Shown here one piece after another: positions 18,166-25,324 of a stretch of DNA of 64,000 nt. The stretch's first letter is position 1. The number at the start of each line of letters is the position of its first letter. Below the pieces are notes generated by a model that saw nothing but the letters and a program-made list of their open reading frames with translations, did not search any database and was not told where the DNA came from. The position numbers and the translations under genes are program-made. Source of the DNA: Pseudanabaena sp. lw0831 (lineage in GTDB: Bacteria > Cyanobacteriota > Cyanobacteriia > Pseudanabaenales > Pseudanabaenaceae); NCBI RefSeq assembly GCF_016584665.1, contig NZ_BBJB01000095.1, positions 1 through 64,000 of the forward strand. Reading direction: 5' to 3'.

Positions 18166-18404
18166 TACCCACTTAAAACCCAAATATTTAATCTTTGTAT
18201 CTAAGCTTTTTTGTGCTTAATATCTAAGCATAGTATCTTAGCTTACCTTGCAGCGACCTAATTCCGATATTTTCTACATCTGTGTAGGTAGCAATTCTCC
18301 TTATGAAGCTAATTTAGGGATTCGCTCGCGTCACACAAGTTAAAACATAAAACCCCACCAAATGTTTAGATGTAGTGCTTCTCGCCATATCTAACTAGTT
18401 AAGA

Positions 18405-18463
18405 CATAAAACCCAAAAGAGAGTTGCTGCACAAAGCACAGCAACTCTCTTTTGGGTTTTATG
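18405..18463. repeat. 25-bp-arm perfect hairpin
   Basis: CATAAAACCCAAAAGAGAG at the left and its exact complement at the right form 25-bp arms (18405-18429, 18439-18463) around a 9-nt loop. There is no gene within 400 bp on either side. The same CATAAAACCC word occurs once more about 60 bp upstream (around 18346). Confidence 0.85.
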
Positions 18464-18501
18464 ATTACAGCAATATTTTTGGGCTTTCAACGCCTACGAC
18501 G

Positions 18502-18654
18502 CTAGCAGCCTGTCGGGGACCCAAAAAGATTTCTTATAGGGTTCAGCACAGCGTAACGCACTCTCGAACTTTGACATTGCGTTACGCTATGGCTAACGCT
18601 CCCTACAGTAAAGCTTGATTTGGCATAGCTCTTGATTCTCCGACAGGCTGCTAG
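18502..18654. mobile_element. 153-bp MITE-like element
   Basis: Terminal inverted repeats CTAGCAGCCTGTCGGGGA and TCTCCGACAGGCTGCTAG match at 17 of 18 positions. An inner pair GCGTAACGCA / TGCGTTACGC is nested inside. No coding capacity for a transposase is present. Outside the ends, TATTTTTGGGCTTTC on the left pairs with GAAAGCCCAAAAATA on the right, but the left side has 13 extra bases between this word and the element end. Confidence 0.7.
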
Positions 18655-18661
18655 AAAGCCC

Positions 18662-18718
18662 AAAAATAGGTTTTAATGAAAGTCCGCCGTGGGCGGACTT
18701 TCATTAAAACCTATTTTT
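18662..18718. repeat. 27-bp-arm perfect hairpin upstream of apcF
   Basis: Arms at 18662-18688 and 18692-18718 are exact complements (starting AAAAATAGGTTTTAATG) with a GTG apex. It lies 177 bp upstream of apcF. In the plus direction it ends in a T run and would block read-through into the apcF promoter. Confidence 0.88.
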
Positions 18719-18807
18719 ACAATGAGAATTGCTGTTTATCTAGCACAAGACTTGGTAAGGCGCTGAAATCACAGTAAAATAATTTCGGTCACTGTCCAAA
18801 AGACAAG

Positions 18808-18895
18808 TTGACAAGTTTAAGTTATATATAGTTTACAAACTTTACAAATACGTTACCGATACATTTATAAAAGACAAATTAACGGAGAAAACAAC
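18808..18895 (+). promoter_or_regulatory. apcF upstream region
   Basis: A TTGACA word at 18808-18813 is a good minus-35 candidate, followed by AT-rich DNA (TATATAG, TTTACA) in which the minus-10 is not clear. A GGAG ribosome binding site lies about 10 bases before the apcF ATG. Placement of the transcription start is inference. Confidence 0.4.
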
Positions 18896-19393
18896 ATGCA
18901 GGATGCAATTACCAGCCTGATCGGTGCTTATGATGCAACTGGTAAATATTTTGATCGCGATGCCATGGATACCCTCAAATCCTTTTTTGCAACTGGCAAC
19001 GCCCGCTTAGCCGCTTCTTCGGCAATCACCGCTAATGCAGCATCGATTGTGCGCAAGGCTGGTTCACAATTATTTGAAGAAGTTCCCGATTTGATCCGCC
19101 CAGGTGGTAACGCATACACAACGCGTCGTTTTGCAGCTTGCCTGCGTGACATGGACTACTATTTGCGCTATGCCTCCTATGCTCTAGTTGCAGGTAACAA
19201 TGATGTCCTCGACGAAAGAGTATTGCAAGGCTTGCGCGATACTTATAGCTCTCTGGGAGTGCCAATTGGTCCAACTGTGCAAGGTATTCAAATCATGAAA
19301 CAGGTTGTTATGGACTTAGTGGGCGAAAACGCTGACTGGTTAGCAGCGCCTTTTGACTATATGAGTCGCGAACTTAGCGAAAAGAATATCTAA
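18896..19393 (+). CDS. apcF: allophycocyanin beta-18 subunit
   Basis: This 165-residue phycobiliprotein belongs to the phycobilisome core. The chromophore-binding Cys is at about residue 82 in RRFAACLRDMDYYLRYASYA, next to the RPGGNAYTTRR turn. Residues such as AGSQLFEEVPDLIRPGG and the C-terminal FDYMSRELSEKNI identify ApcF rather than ApcB (which is 161 residues and ends differently). ApcF forms part of the terminal-emitter trimer near ApcE and helps pass energy to photosystem II. It is monocistronic, with a strong terminator right after the stop, as in many cyanobacteria. Confidence 0.95.
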   Translation: MQDAITSLIGAYDATGKYFDRDAMDTLKSFFATGNARLAASSAITANAASIVRKAGSQLFEEVPDLIRPGGNAYTTRRFAACLRDMDYYLRYASYALVAGNNDVLDERVLQGLRDTYSSLGVPIGPTVQGIQIMKQVVMDLVGENADWLAAPFDYMSRELSEKNI

Positions 19394-19395
19394 TC

Positions 19396-19430
19396 AAAAA
19401 CAAAGGAGCGCTTCGCGCTCCTTTGTTTTT
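19396..19430 (+). terminator. apcF terminator
   Basis: AAAAACAAAGGAGCGC and its exact complement surround a TTC apex and end in a T run, two bases after the apcF stop. Confidence 0.9.
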
Positions 19431-19501
19431 GGTATTCAAAATGATTTAAGATTGTTACTAAATCGAACAAGCTCGATCTAGATCTAGGAGAGAATTTAAA
19501 T

Positions 19502-20581
19502 ATGGCTTTAGTACCAATGCGCCTGCTGCTCGATCATGCAGCTGAAAACGGATACGGCATCCCTGCATTTAACGTAAACAACATGGAGCAGATCCAGTCG
19601 ATCATGCAGGCTGCTAATGAGACCAACAGCCCTGTGATCTTACAAGCTTCTCGTGGCGCACGCAATTATGCGGGCGAAAATTTTCTACGTCACTTGATTT
19701 TGGCTGCTGCCGAAACCTATCCTCATCTCCCCATCGTGATGCACCAAGATCACGGTAATGCGCCTGCAACTTGCTTCTCGGCAATTCAAAATGGCTTTAC
19801 CAGTGTGATGATGGATGGCTCATTGGAAGCTGATGCTAAGACACCTGCTAGCTATGAGTACAACGTGGAAGTTACTTCTAAAGTTGTCGAAGTTGCCCAT
19901 GCTTTCGGCGCAAGCGTTGAAGGTGAACTAGGTTGCTTAGGCTCTCTCGAAACTGGTAAGGGTGAAGCTGAAGACGGGCATGGTTTTGAAGGTGCTTTAG
20001 ACCATTCCCAACTTTTGACCGATCCTGATGAAGCTGCTGACTTTGTTGAGCGTACTCAGGTTGATGCTCTCGCAGTAGCGATCGGTACTAGCCACGGTGC
20101 TTATAAGTTTACTCGCAAGCCTACTGGCGAAATCCTTGCCATCAGCCGTATTGAAGAAATTCATAATCGCTTGCCTAATACTCACCTTGTTATGCATGGT
20201 TCTTCTTCAGTTCCTGAAGATTTACTTGCCTTGATCAATGAGTTTGGTGGCGCTATTCCTGAAACCTACGGTGTACCTGTTGAAGAAATTCAAAAGGGCA
20301 TCAAGTGTGGTGTGCGTAAGGTCAACATCGACACCGATTGCCGTCTTGCTATCACTGCTGCGGTACGTGAAGCTTTGTTCAAGAATCCTAAAGAGTTCGA
20401 TCCTCGCCACTTCCTCAAGCCATCGATCAAGTACATGCAAAAAGTATGTGCCGATCGCTATATCCAGTTTGAAGCTGCTGGACAAGCTGGCAAGATCAAA
20501 CAAGTTAGTATTTATGACTTTGTTCCTAAGTATGCCAAGGGCGAATTGAAGCAAGTTAGCCGCGAAGTTGTTAAGGCTTAG
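19502..20581 (+). CDS. fbaA: class II fructose-bisphosphate aldolase, Calvin-cycle subtype
   Basis: This 359-residue zinc-dependent aldolase cleaves or forms fructose 1,6-bisphosphate and sedoheptulose 1,7-bisphosphate in the Calvin cycle and glycolysis. Visible markers are [20 protein letters not shown], the zinc-ligand segment [54 protein letters not shown] and [11 protein letters not shown], then [11 protein letters not shown]. Length is typical of the Calvin subtype. An AGGAG ribosome binding site stands 11 bases before the ATG. Codon use is biased to highly expressed codons. Confidence 0.96.
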   Translation: MALVPMRLLLDHAAENGYGIPAFNVNNMEQIQSIMQAANETNSPVILQASRGARNYAGENFLRHLILAAAETYPHLPIVMHQDHGNAPATCFSAIQNGFTSVMMDGSLEADAKTPASYEYNVEVTSKVVEVAHAFGASVEGELGCLGSLETGKGEAEDGHGFEGALDHSQLLTDPDEAADFVERTQVDALAVAIGTSHGAYKFTRKPTGEILAISRIEEIHNRLPNTHLVMHGSSSVPEDLLALINEFGGAIPETYGVPVEEIQKGIKCGVRKVNIDTDCRLAITAAVREALFKNPKEFDPRHFLKPSIKYMQKVCADRYIQFEAAGQAGKIKQVSIYDFVPKYAKGELKQVSREVVKA

Positions 20582-20586
20582 ACTTT

Positions 20587-20612
20587 AAAAAGCCTCGCTA
20601 GCGAAGCTTTTT
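20587..20612 (+). terminator. fbaA terminator, first hairpin
   Basis: AAAAAGC with CTCGC pairs with GCGA and GCTTTTTT across a short loop, five bases beyond the fbaA stop. One unpaired base lies in the stem. Confidence 0.75.
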
Positions 20613-20624
20613 TACACAAAACAC

Positions 20625-20657
20625 AAAAATAAGGGGCGCAATGCGCCTCTTATTTTT
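20625..20657 (+). terminator. second hairpin after fbaA
   Basis: AAAAATAAGGGGCGC and GCGCCTCTTATTTTT pair with one mismatch around an AAT apex, followed by a T run. It may back up the first terminator and insulate the next gene. Confidence 0.78.
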
Positions 20658-20705
20658 TTGATAGCATTGCTATAGTTGCAGTAAGTATCCAAACAAACCT
20701 TGCTC

Positions 20706-21617
20706 ATGACTTCTTCTTCGTTTTCTGTTGCTGAGCCAAATAAAGTAAATCCATCCAAAAAGCCAAAACTTTTGGTAGTTGATGATGAGCAAGATAACCT
20801 TGATTTGCTATATCGTACCTTTCGCAAAGAATTTACGGTGTTTCGAGCTGATGGTGGGATTAAAGCACTAGAGATTTTGGAAAAAGAAGGGGAAATGGCG
20901 GCGATTATTTCCGATCAGCGAATGCCTGAGATGAATGGAACTGAGTTTCTCAGTCGTACTGTTTCGGATTTTCCTGATACGATGCGAATTGTCTTGACGG
21001 GATATACAGATATTACGGATCTGATCGATGCGATCAATTCAGGTCAGGTTCATAAATATATTACGAAGCCTTGGGAGCCTGACCAGCTTAAGTTGGTTGT
21101 GAAAGAGGCGACCCATAGCTATGATCTGCTTAAGCAACGTTCTGAGGAGTTAGTCCGATCACAAGCTCATAATGCTCTGTTGTCAGTAATTGTGGCGATC
21201 GCTCAGAAATCCAACCAGATCTCTGGATGTGTGCTGCCTTTAGCTGATGCATTTTGGCAAAATTTTGGTGCAGATGGAGCGATCTTGCAGTTGGTTGAGC
21301 ATGGTACTTTGATCGATACTCAAGCTATATGTGGTGATTATCTTTGGAATTTGGCTACCGATCCTTTAGTGCAAACGGCGATCGCCTCGAAAAAGTCACA
21401 AATTTCTCTGTCTCCAAATCAACAAGATGATCCAGATCAACCATGCAAAACTAATTTGGCGATCGCAATTACTTTTCGCGAAGAGATTTTAGGCATATTG
21501 TCGATGCGTTGGCGCAAGGCAAATGCTCTGAGCCACGATGATGTTGTAGTAATTCAGCAATGTGCTGATGAAGTAGCACTTGCCCTAACCTGTATTCGTT
21601 ATTATGAAAGACTTTGA
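20706..21617 (+). CDS. response regulator with C-terminal GAF-like domain
   Basis: From the ATG at 20706 the product is 303 residues. The receiver domain (about residues 18-135) has KLLVVDDEQDNLDLLYRTF, the phosphoacceptor in IISDQRMPEMNG, the Thr switch in RIVLTGYTDITDL and the KPW motif YITKPWEPDQL. It is closest to the receivers of RpfG-type output proteins. Residues about 150-300 form a GAF-like sensor without known output motifs. The gene overlaps the next by 14 bp, so the HD-domain protein downstream is probably its functional partner. A TTG two codons earlier is a weaker start. Confidence 0.85.
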   Translation: MTSSSFSVAEPNKVNPSKKPKLLVVDDEQDNLDLLYRTFRKEFTVFRADGGIKALEILEKEGEMAAIISDQRMPEMNGTEFLSRTVSDFPDTMRIVLTGYTDITDLIDAINSGQVHKYITKPWEPDQLKLVVKEATHSYDLLKQRSEELVRSQAHNALLSVIVAIAQKSNQISGCVLPLADAFWQNFGADGAILQLVEHGTLIDTQAICGDYLWNLATDPLVQTAIASKKSQISLSPNQQDDPDQPCKTNLAIAITFREEILGILSMRWRKANALSHDDVVVIQQCADEVALALTCIRYYERL

Positions 21618-22032
21618 AACTCTTCTGGCTTTAGCGATCTCGATCGCCAACCAAGCCCATGCAGGACAACTGGACAAAGCAGGAAAGCCTTACATTTTGC
21701 ATCCGTTAACGGTGATGGCGCAGATGGATACGCGCGAAAGTAAGATTGTGGCGGTTTTGCATGATGCGATCGAGGATTCCGATCTAAAAATCGAGGATTT
21801 GGTCAAGCAAGGTTTTCCTGAATTTATTACTGAGGCGATCGCTGCGATTACCAAAGTTGAGGGTGAGCAATATGAAGATTATATTTTGCGGGTGAAATCG
21901 AATGCGATCGCCCGTAAAGTCAAGATTGCCGATGTGACTCACAACATGAATATCAGTCGGATTTCCAATCCTACAGAAAAAGATTTTCAGCGTTTAGAAA
22001 AATATAAAATAGTGCTCCAAAAATTGTTGTAA
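21604..22032 (+). CDS. HD-domain phosphohydrolase, small alarmone hydrolase-like
   Basis: This 142-residue protein is of the HD superfamily: ALAISIANQAHAGQLDKAGK, ILHPLTVMAQM, and the HD pair in AVLHDAIEDSDLKIEDL, then VKIADVTHNMNISRI. The layout (His-His-HD-Asp) is that of the hydrolase half of RelA/SpoT and of small alarmone hydrolases, so hydrolysis of (p)ppGpp or a related nucleotide is plausible, not proven. The start lies 14 bp inside the response-regulator gene, implying coupled translation and perhaps control by that receiver. A double terminator follows. Confidence 0.8.
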   Translation: MKDFETLLALAISIANQAHAGQLDKAGKPYILHPLTVMAQMDTRESKIVAVLHDAIEDSDLKIEDLVKQGFPEFITEAIAAITKVEGEQYEDYILRVKSNAIARKVKIADVTHNMNISRISNPTEKDFQRLEKYKIVLQKLL

Positions 22033-22078
22033 GTAAGTAAGCGAAATCAAATAGCGCAAATTCAAGATAGTTTAAAAC

Positions 22079-22123
22079 TGGCTTTGAGAGAGGGTTTGCT
22101 ACGCAAACCCTCTCTCAAAGCCA
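22079..22123 (+). terminator. 21-bp-arm hairpin after the HD gene
   Basis: TGGCTTTGAGAGAGGGTTTGC and its exact complement surround a TAC apex. Confidence 0.8.
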
Positions 22124-22163
22124 AAAAGGCAAAAGCCTTGCTTAGCAGGGCTTTTGCCTTTTT
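22123..22163 (+). terminator. second terminator after the HD gene
   Basis: AAAAAGGCAAAAGCC and GGCTTTTGCCTTTTT are exact complements around an 11-nt loop, followed by a T run; it touches the first hairpin. Confidence 0.85.
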
Positions 22164-22200
22164 TGTTTATAAATTTTGTAAGTTTAACCCGAACTGACTT

Positions 22201-22350
22201 TAATACCAAATCACAAAATGGCTACGCCATTTTGTGATTTTAAATCCAGTAATGGATTTATTTTTTAATTCGCAAAAGTGTCGTCACATTTTTGTGGATT
22301 CGTATAACTAGAGTGAATACAGCTATAAATCCCTTACTGGATTTGGGTTT
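22201..22350. repeat. nested inverted-repeat element in a 470-bp gene-free stretch
   Basis: AAATCACAAAATGGC pairs perfectly with GCCATTTTGTGATTT around TAC (22208-22240). AAATCCAGTAA at 22242-22252 pairs with TTACTGGATTT at 22334-22344. No ORF is present. The rest of 22033-22501 holds the double terminator on the left and, from about 22350, AT-rich DNA that must carry the promoter of the gene at 22502. Confidence 0.65.
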
Positions 22351-22501
22351 TAATTTCCGAAAATACCACTAAGTTTTCGCTTATTGGCGTCAATAAGAAT
22401 CTGTGACGAAAATCACATGGTTACTTGACGAAGATCGCAAAAAGTTTCTTAAAATACATAGAAAATCAATATTGTTAATTTCAGTTAGCGCTTAGGAAAT
22501 T

Positions 22502-22885
22502 ATGAATATATCTATTAAGTCCGCGATCTCTACAATTGCGATCGCCACATTTCTATCGATGGCTTCCAGCGCGATCGCTGCTCCAGAAGCTTTTAAAACG
22601 AGCAAAGGTCACGTCATAGTGACAGGTTTAAAACCTACACAAAGATATCAAATCAGAACTCTGAGTGCTCAGGATAAACCAGGCACACGCCAAGACAAAT
22701 CAGCCAATAGTTGTGGAGAAGTTGTAGTTGAGAAGGCTGCTAATTACAAAACTTTGGTTGTGGGTACGTTAACTATCGATCCTGCGACTTTACCCACTAA
22801 AACTTACGATAAATGTAAGCCCAAAAGTGGTAGCTCAACAATGCAGCCTACTGGTGTTGTGCGAGCAAATACGCCAGAGCCTTAG
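22502..22885 (+). CDS. secreted protein of unknown function
   Basis: This 127-residue protein has a signal peptide (SAISTIAIATFLSMASSAIA, cleavage near residue 27). The mature part has two cysteines (NSCGEVVVE and YDKCKPKSG) that may form a disulfide, and a beta-rich middle (KGHVIVTGLKPTQRYQIRTL). I recognise no family. It is probably periplasmic or exported. It is transcribed alone and ends at a terminator shared with the convergent regulator gene. Confidence 0.65.
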   Translation: MNISIKSAISTIAIATFLSMASSAIAAPEAFKTSKGHVIVTGLKPTQRYQIRTLSAQDKPGTRQDKSANSCGEVVVEKAANYKTLVVGTLTIDPATLPTKTYDKCKPKSGSSTMQPTGVVRANTPEP

Positions 22886-22921
22886 TAACCTCAGTTCAGT
22901 TTGAGGTTACTAAATTTACAA

Positions 22922-22966
22922 GGTAAAAAGCAAAAGCCTCGCACAGCAAGGCTTTTGCTTTTTACC
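22922..22966. terminator. bidirectional terminator between convergent genes
   Basis: GGTAAAAAGCAAAAGCC and its exact complement surround an 11-nt loop, between the secreted-protein gene (plus) and the ribbon-helix-helix-like gene (minus). Confidence 0.88.
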
Positions 22967-22975
22967 TCAGCTTTT

Positions 22976-23311
22976 TTAAAAACTGCCCACACTGAGAGGA
23001 ACCCAATCGCCATTGGTTGTTAAGCCCAAAAACATTGACTCTTGCGATCGGATCGATTTGCCTGTAAGGGCGCAAAACTCATTTCTCTGAGCTGTAGCTG
23101 TGACACTTGCCCGAATTTGTTCTGGTGAGATCAGCTTCTGCGTCGGTGATATTTGCCTCTGATCAATGTAATCCCACAAGACACCTCGGATTAGAGCCTG
23201 ATAGCCTTGCCCTCCAGCCAATTCCTTGAGCTTTTCCTTTAACTCGCGCTCTAGGCGAATGCTGGTAACTTCCATCTCAGTAGTCGCAGGGCTTTGGTGT
23301 AGTGTCTGCAT
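22976..23311 (-). CDS. ribbon-helix-helix-like DNA-binding protein
   Basis: The 111-residue product has an N-terminal segment TSIRLERELKEKLKELAGGQ followed by YQALIRGVLWDYIDQ, the strand-helix-helix pattern of Arc/CopG/MetJ-type regulators. The C-terminal 45 residues (FCALTGKSIRSQESMFLGLT) form a second small domain with a single Cys and are not a toxin. A palindrome overlaps its own likely promoter (23350-23380), which fits autorepression. No toxin partner is adjacent. Function as a local regulator is inference. Confidence 0.65.
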   Translation of the reverse strand: MQTLHQSPATTEMEVTSIRLERELKEKLKELAGGQGYQALIRGVLWDYIDQRQISPTQKLISPEQIRASVTATAQRNEFCALTGKSIRSQESMFLGLTTNGDWVPLSVGSF

Positions 23312-23351
23312 AAATATTTCTCCTAGTTAGTTTACAAACTTAGATATCTAT

Positions 23352-23385
23352 GTTTATACTACAAGTGTAGTATGAGTATCTCAAA
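23352..23385. promoter_or_regulatory. operator-like palindrome overlapping divergent promoters
   Basis: TACTACAAGTGTAGTA is a perfect palindrome apart from its AAGT centre. Read on the minus strand, TTGAGA then 17 bases then TAGTAT forms a good minus-35/minus-10 pair for the regulator gene, and the palindrome fills the spacer and minus-10. A related half-site word (ATACTACAA) occurs near 24988 in front of the tRNA array. Confidence 0.5.
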
Positions 23386-23403
23386 AATTCCAAGTACATT
23401 CCC

Positions 23404-23706
23404 ATGAAATTCTATTTGTCCATCGGTCAGCATCAGATTAGATATCCCCAAGTTTGGCGGCGAGCCAATTCCTTGGCAATATCTGGCTTTGCGATGACCA
23501 TTTTTGGCAGAGATGCGATTGGGATTTGTGGCGATATTTATGGTGATATTTCTGGCGATCTCGGAAATTTAGCATCTTCTGAACATTCAGCAAAACAAAG
23601 CTTGCAGATAGATAATCTCAGCAGTATTAGCAGCTTTAATGCATTTATTAATCCAGAAACATACCCACTAAGCGGAGGGTACAGGCGCATTGCTGTACCC
23701 ATGTAA
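23404..23706 (+). CDS. small hypothetical protein
   Basis: A 100-residue ORF diverges from the regulator gene and ends 24 bp before a good terminator. It starts MKFYLSIGQHQIRYPQVWRR; the middle has a short repeated DI-GDI-GDLG pattern (GICGDIYGDISGDLGNL). There is no convincing ribosome binding site and no recognised family. The shared regulatory palindrome and the terminator support transcription; whether the protein is made is uncertain. Confidence 0.4.
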   Translation: MKFYLSIGQHQIRYPQVWRRANSLAISGFAMTIFGRDAIGICGDIYGDISGDLGNLASSEHSAKQSLQIDNLSSISSFNAFINPETYPLSGGYRRIAVPM

Positions 23707-23729
23707 CGAATAGACAATTCAGTCTTTCG

Positions 23730-23759
23730 CCCCCGCTTTCATAATCAAGAAAGCGGGGG
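23730..23759 (+). terminator. terminator hairpin
   Basis: CCCCCGCTTTC and GAAAGCGGGGG pair perfectly over an 8-nt loop, followed by TATTTTTTTT. Confidence 0.88.
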
Positions 23760-23788
23760 TATTTTTTTTGAAACGTGAGGAGAGTCCA

Positions 23789-24322
23789 GTGCAATCTATA
23801 AACCAATATGAACCAGAAGTATTGAGGCAATCGGTAGTCGTGTTTTCGCAAAACTACCTGCCAGTGAGCCGTATCAATATCAAACGGGCGATCGCTTTGC
23901 TAGTCACAGGTCGCGCCGAACCCTTGGAACTAATGAGCCAACAAACTTGGCAAGTTGTTTCCCCCAGACTCGTCCTGCAAGTGCCAGAACATATCCGTCT
24001 GACGCTGACCAAATCAGAACGATTTTGGCGAGTTCCACCCGTCGCCCGTAGAGAAATTTTGCGTCGTGACAATCACACTTGCCAATATTGCAGCAGTACC
24101 AAAAAGCTGACGATCGATCACGTTATTCCACGCGCTAAGGGTGGATTGAACACTTGGGAAAACGTCGTCATTGCTTGTGAACCTTGCAATAACCGTAAGG
24201 GAAATCGCACACCTCACGAAGCCAATATGACTTTGCTGACTAAGCCTAAAGCCCCGATGCATCCTACCGTTGCCTTTGCAGAACAATTCTGGAGATCGCA
24301 ACAAGAAATAAACAGTGGATAG
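23789..24322 (+). CDS. HNH endonuclease family protein
   Basis: A GTG at 23789 with GAGGAG eight bases upstream is the best start, giving 177 residues. Residues about 15-60 (VVVFSQNYLPVSRINIKRAI) match the N-terminal part common to cyanobacterial HNH proteins. The nuclease core has REILRRDNHTCQYCSSTKKL, TIDHVIPRAKGGLNTWENV and ACEPCNNRKGNRTPHEA, with four zinc-binding Cys and the catalytic His in DHV. Such proteins are widespread in cyanobacteria and their target is mostly unknown. It lies in an accessory stretch before the tRNA array. Confidence 0.88.
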   Translation: MQSINQYEPEVLRQSVVVFSQNYLPVSRINIKRAIALLVTGRAEPLELMSQQTWQVVSPRLVLQVPEHIRLTLTKSERFWRVPPVARREILRRDNHTCQYCSSTKKLTIDHVIPRAKGGLNTWENVVIACEPCNNRKGNRTPHEANMTLLTKPKAPMHPTVAFAEQFWRSQQEINSG

Positions 24323-24331
24323 CGATCCATA

Positions 24332-24369
24332 TAGCGATTTTCAAGTTGCCTAAGGCAAGTTGAAAATCG
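24332..24369. repeat. short hairpin between HNH and alr0857-family genes
   Basis: GCGATTTTCAAGTTGCC and GGCAAGTTGAAAATCGC pair with one mismatch around a TAA apex. Confidence 0.6.
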
Positions 24370-24410
24370 CCCTCATATATAGAGTGGTATATTCTGGAGA
24401 ATCAATCCCA

Positions 24411-24797
24411 ATGTTGAAACTCACTTACACTGAAGCTGGATTGTACTTAGAGAGATTAGATATCTCCTTAGAGGAGTTTGTCATAAATCGGATGTTGCTC
24501 AGCTTGCGTTCTGGCTTGTCCATCCATATCGAATCCAGTCGAGCAGCATTTCTATTAACTGCGGATGTTGTGGATTTATTGCTACTAAAGTCCGTCATGT
24601 CCGATCGCCTCTCTAATAAGCTTAGTGTGGATAGAGTTGACGATCGCTATGTTGAGGTTTGCTTTAGCGGTACTTGGATTTCTAGCGATCTCTGTGCTGA
24701 GGAAGGAACTCTAGTGACTGCTTTAGGCGATCGCGTTGAGTTCTATTTGCACAAGCTCTGGAAGATCAGCGAGTCCACTTTGACATTCGCAAATTGA
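24411..24797 (+). CDS. alr0857-family protein, function unknown
   Basis: From the ATG at 24411 (MLKLTYTEAGLYLERLD) the product is 128 residues; the reading from 24360 adds residues that homologues lack. The pattern MLKLTYTE-G--LE, LSLRSGLSIHIESSRAAFLL and a C-terminal EFYLHKLWKI corresponds, as I recall, to the cyanobacterial family named after alr0857 of Anabaena. No catalytic motif is visible and the family role is unknown. It lies downstream of the HNH gene in the same direction. Confidence 0.7.
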   Translation: MLKLTYTEAGLYLERLDISLEEFVINRMLLSLRSGLSIHIESSRAAFLLTADVVDLLLLKSVMSDRLSNKLSVDRVDDRYVEVCFSGTWISSDLCAEEGTLVTALGDRVEFYLHKLWKISESTLTFAN

Positions 24798-24855
24798 CAT
24801 AAGGAAAGATACTGAATTCCTTGCTCTTATAGCGCTTTGCGCTCAAACCCAAACC

Positions 24856-24904
24856 AAGAAAATTTTTAAAAGCGTTGCGAAGCAACGCTTTTAAAAATTT
24901 TCTT
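24856..24904. repeat. 23-bp-arm perfect hairpin before the tRNA array
   Basis: Arms start AAGAAAATTTTTAAAAGCG and meet at GC-GAA-GC. Directly upstream is AGCGCTTTGCGCTCAAACCC (24831-24850), a word also found beside the hairpins at 25690-25740 and 27989-28047. Confidence 0.88.
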
Positions 24905-24973
24905 GTGGTTCGTTCGATCAAGAATTGCTGCAAGAACTTTTCAAAGAGAGTCAGAATTATTTTAAAAAACTAC

Positions 24974-25010
24974 TTGACAACCGTGTAGCATACATACTAC
25001 AAATATACTA
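24974..25010 (+). promoter_or_regulatory. candidate promoter of the tRNA array
   Basis: TTGACA at 24974 is followed after 18 bases by TACAAA, a plausible minus-10. The spacer and downstream part carry GTAG-CATACATA-CTAC and a second TACTAC, related to the operator-like palindrome of the regulator gene at 23352-23385. Start of transcription is inferred. Confidence 0.4.
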
Positions 25011-25083
25011 CGAGGCGATTGCAAAAGCCTCCGAACCTTGACAACTAAATAATCATCACAAGCTCAAAACTGTAAAAACATCA

Positions 25084-25157
25084 CTCTTAGTAGCTCAGTT
25101 GGTAGTAGCGCCTGTTTGAAGAGCAGGAGGTCGTCAGTTCAATTCTGACCTAAGGGG
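25084..25157 (+). tRNA. tRNA-Phe (anticodon GAA)
   Basis: Acceptor CTCTTAG pairs with CTAAGGG, the anticodon stem CCTGT/GCAGG encloses TTGAAGA, and the T-arm carries GTTCAATTC. The anticodon is 25118-25120. The D-arm is odd: GCTC is answered by TAGC rather than GAGC, so only three pairs form. CCA is not encoded. Confidence 0.75.
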
Positions 25158-25166
25158 CTTATTCCA

Positions 25167-25200
25167 AATCATGTGAAGTGTAACTACACTTCACATGATT
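25167..25200. repeat. hairpin between tRNA-Phe and tRNA-Asn
   Basis: AATCATGTGAAGTGT and its exact complement enclose AACT. Confidence 0.8.
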
Positions 25201-25238
25201 AAAATCATTACCCAGTAGGGTTTTGAAACTGGGATTAT

Positions 25239-25311
25239 TGCCTTGTAGCTCAGTGGTAGTAGCGATCGCCTGTTCAGCGAGAGGTCGTAGGTTCAATCCC
25301 TACCAAGGCAG
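25239..25311 (+). tRNA. tRNA-Asn (anticodon GTT)
   Basis: Acceptor TGCCTTG/CAAGGCA is perfect; the anticodon loop CTGTTCA puts GTT at 25272-25274; the T-arm is GTAGG-TTCAATC-CCTAC. The anticodon stem has a mismatch at the top pair. The D-arm shares the TAGC anomaly of the preceding tRNA, and a HIP1 octamer (25262-25269) forms the D/anticodon junction. Confidence 0.75.
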
Positions 25312-25324
25312 TTGGTATTTTTTT

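Noticed and set aside
22976-23706. Toxin-antitoxin pair made of the ribbon-helix-helix protein and the divergent small ORF
   Set aside because: Toxin and antitoxin genes are normally co-directional and overlapping; the small ORF has no toxin motif and weak coding evidence.
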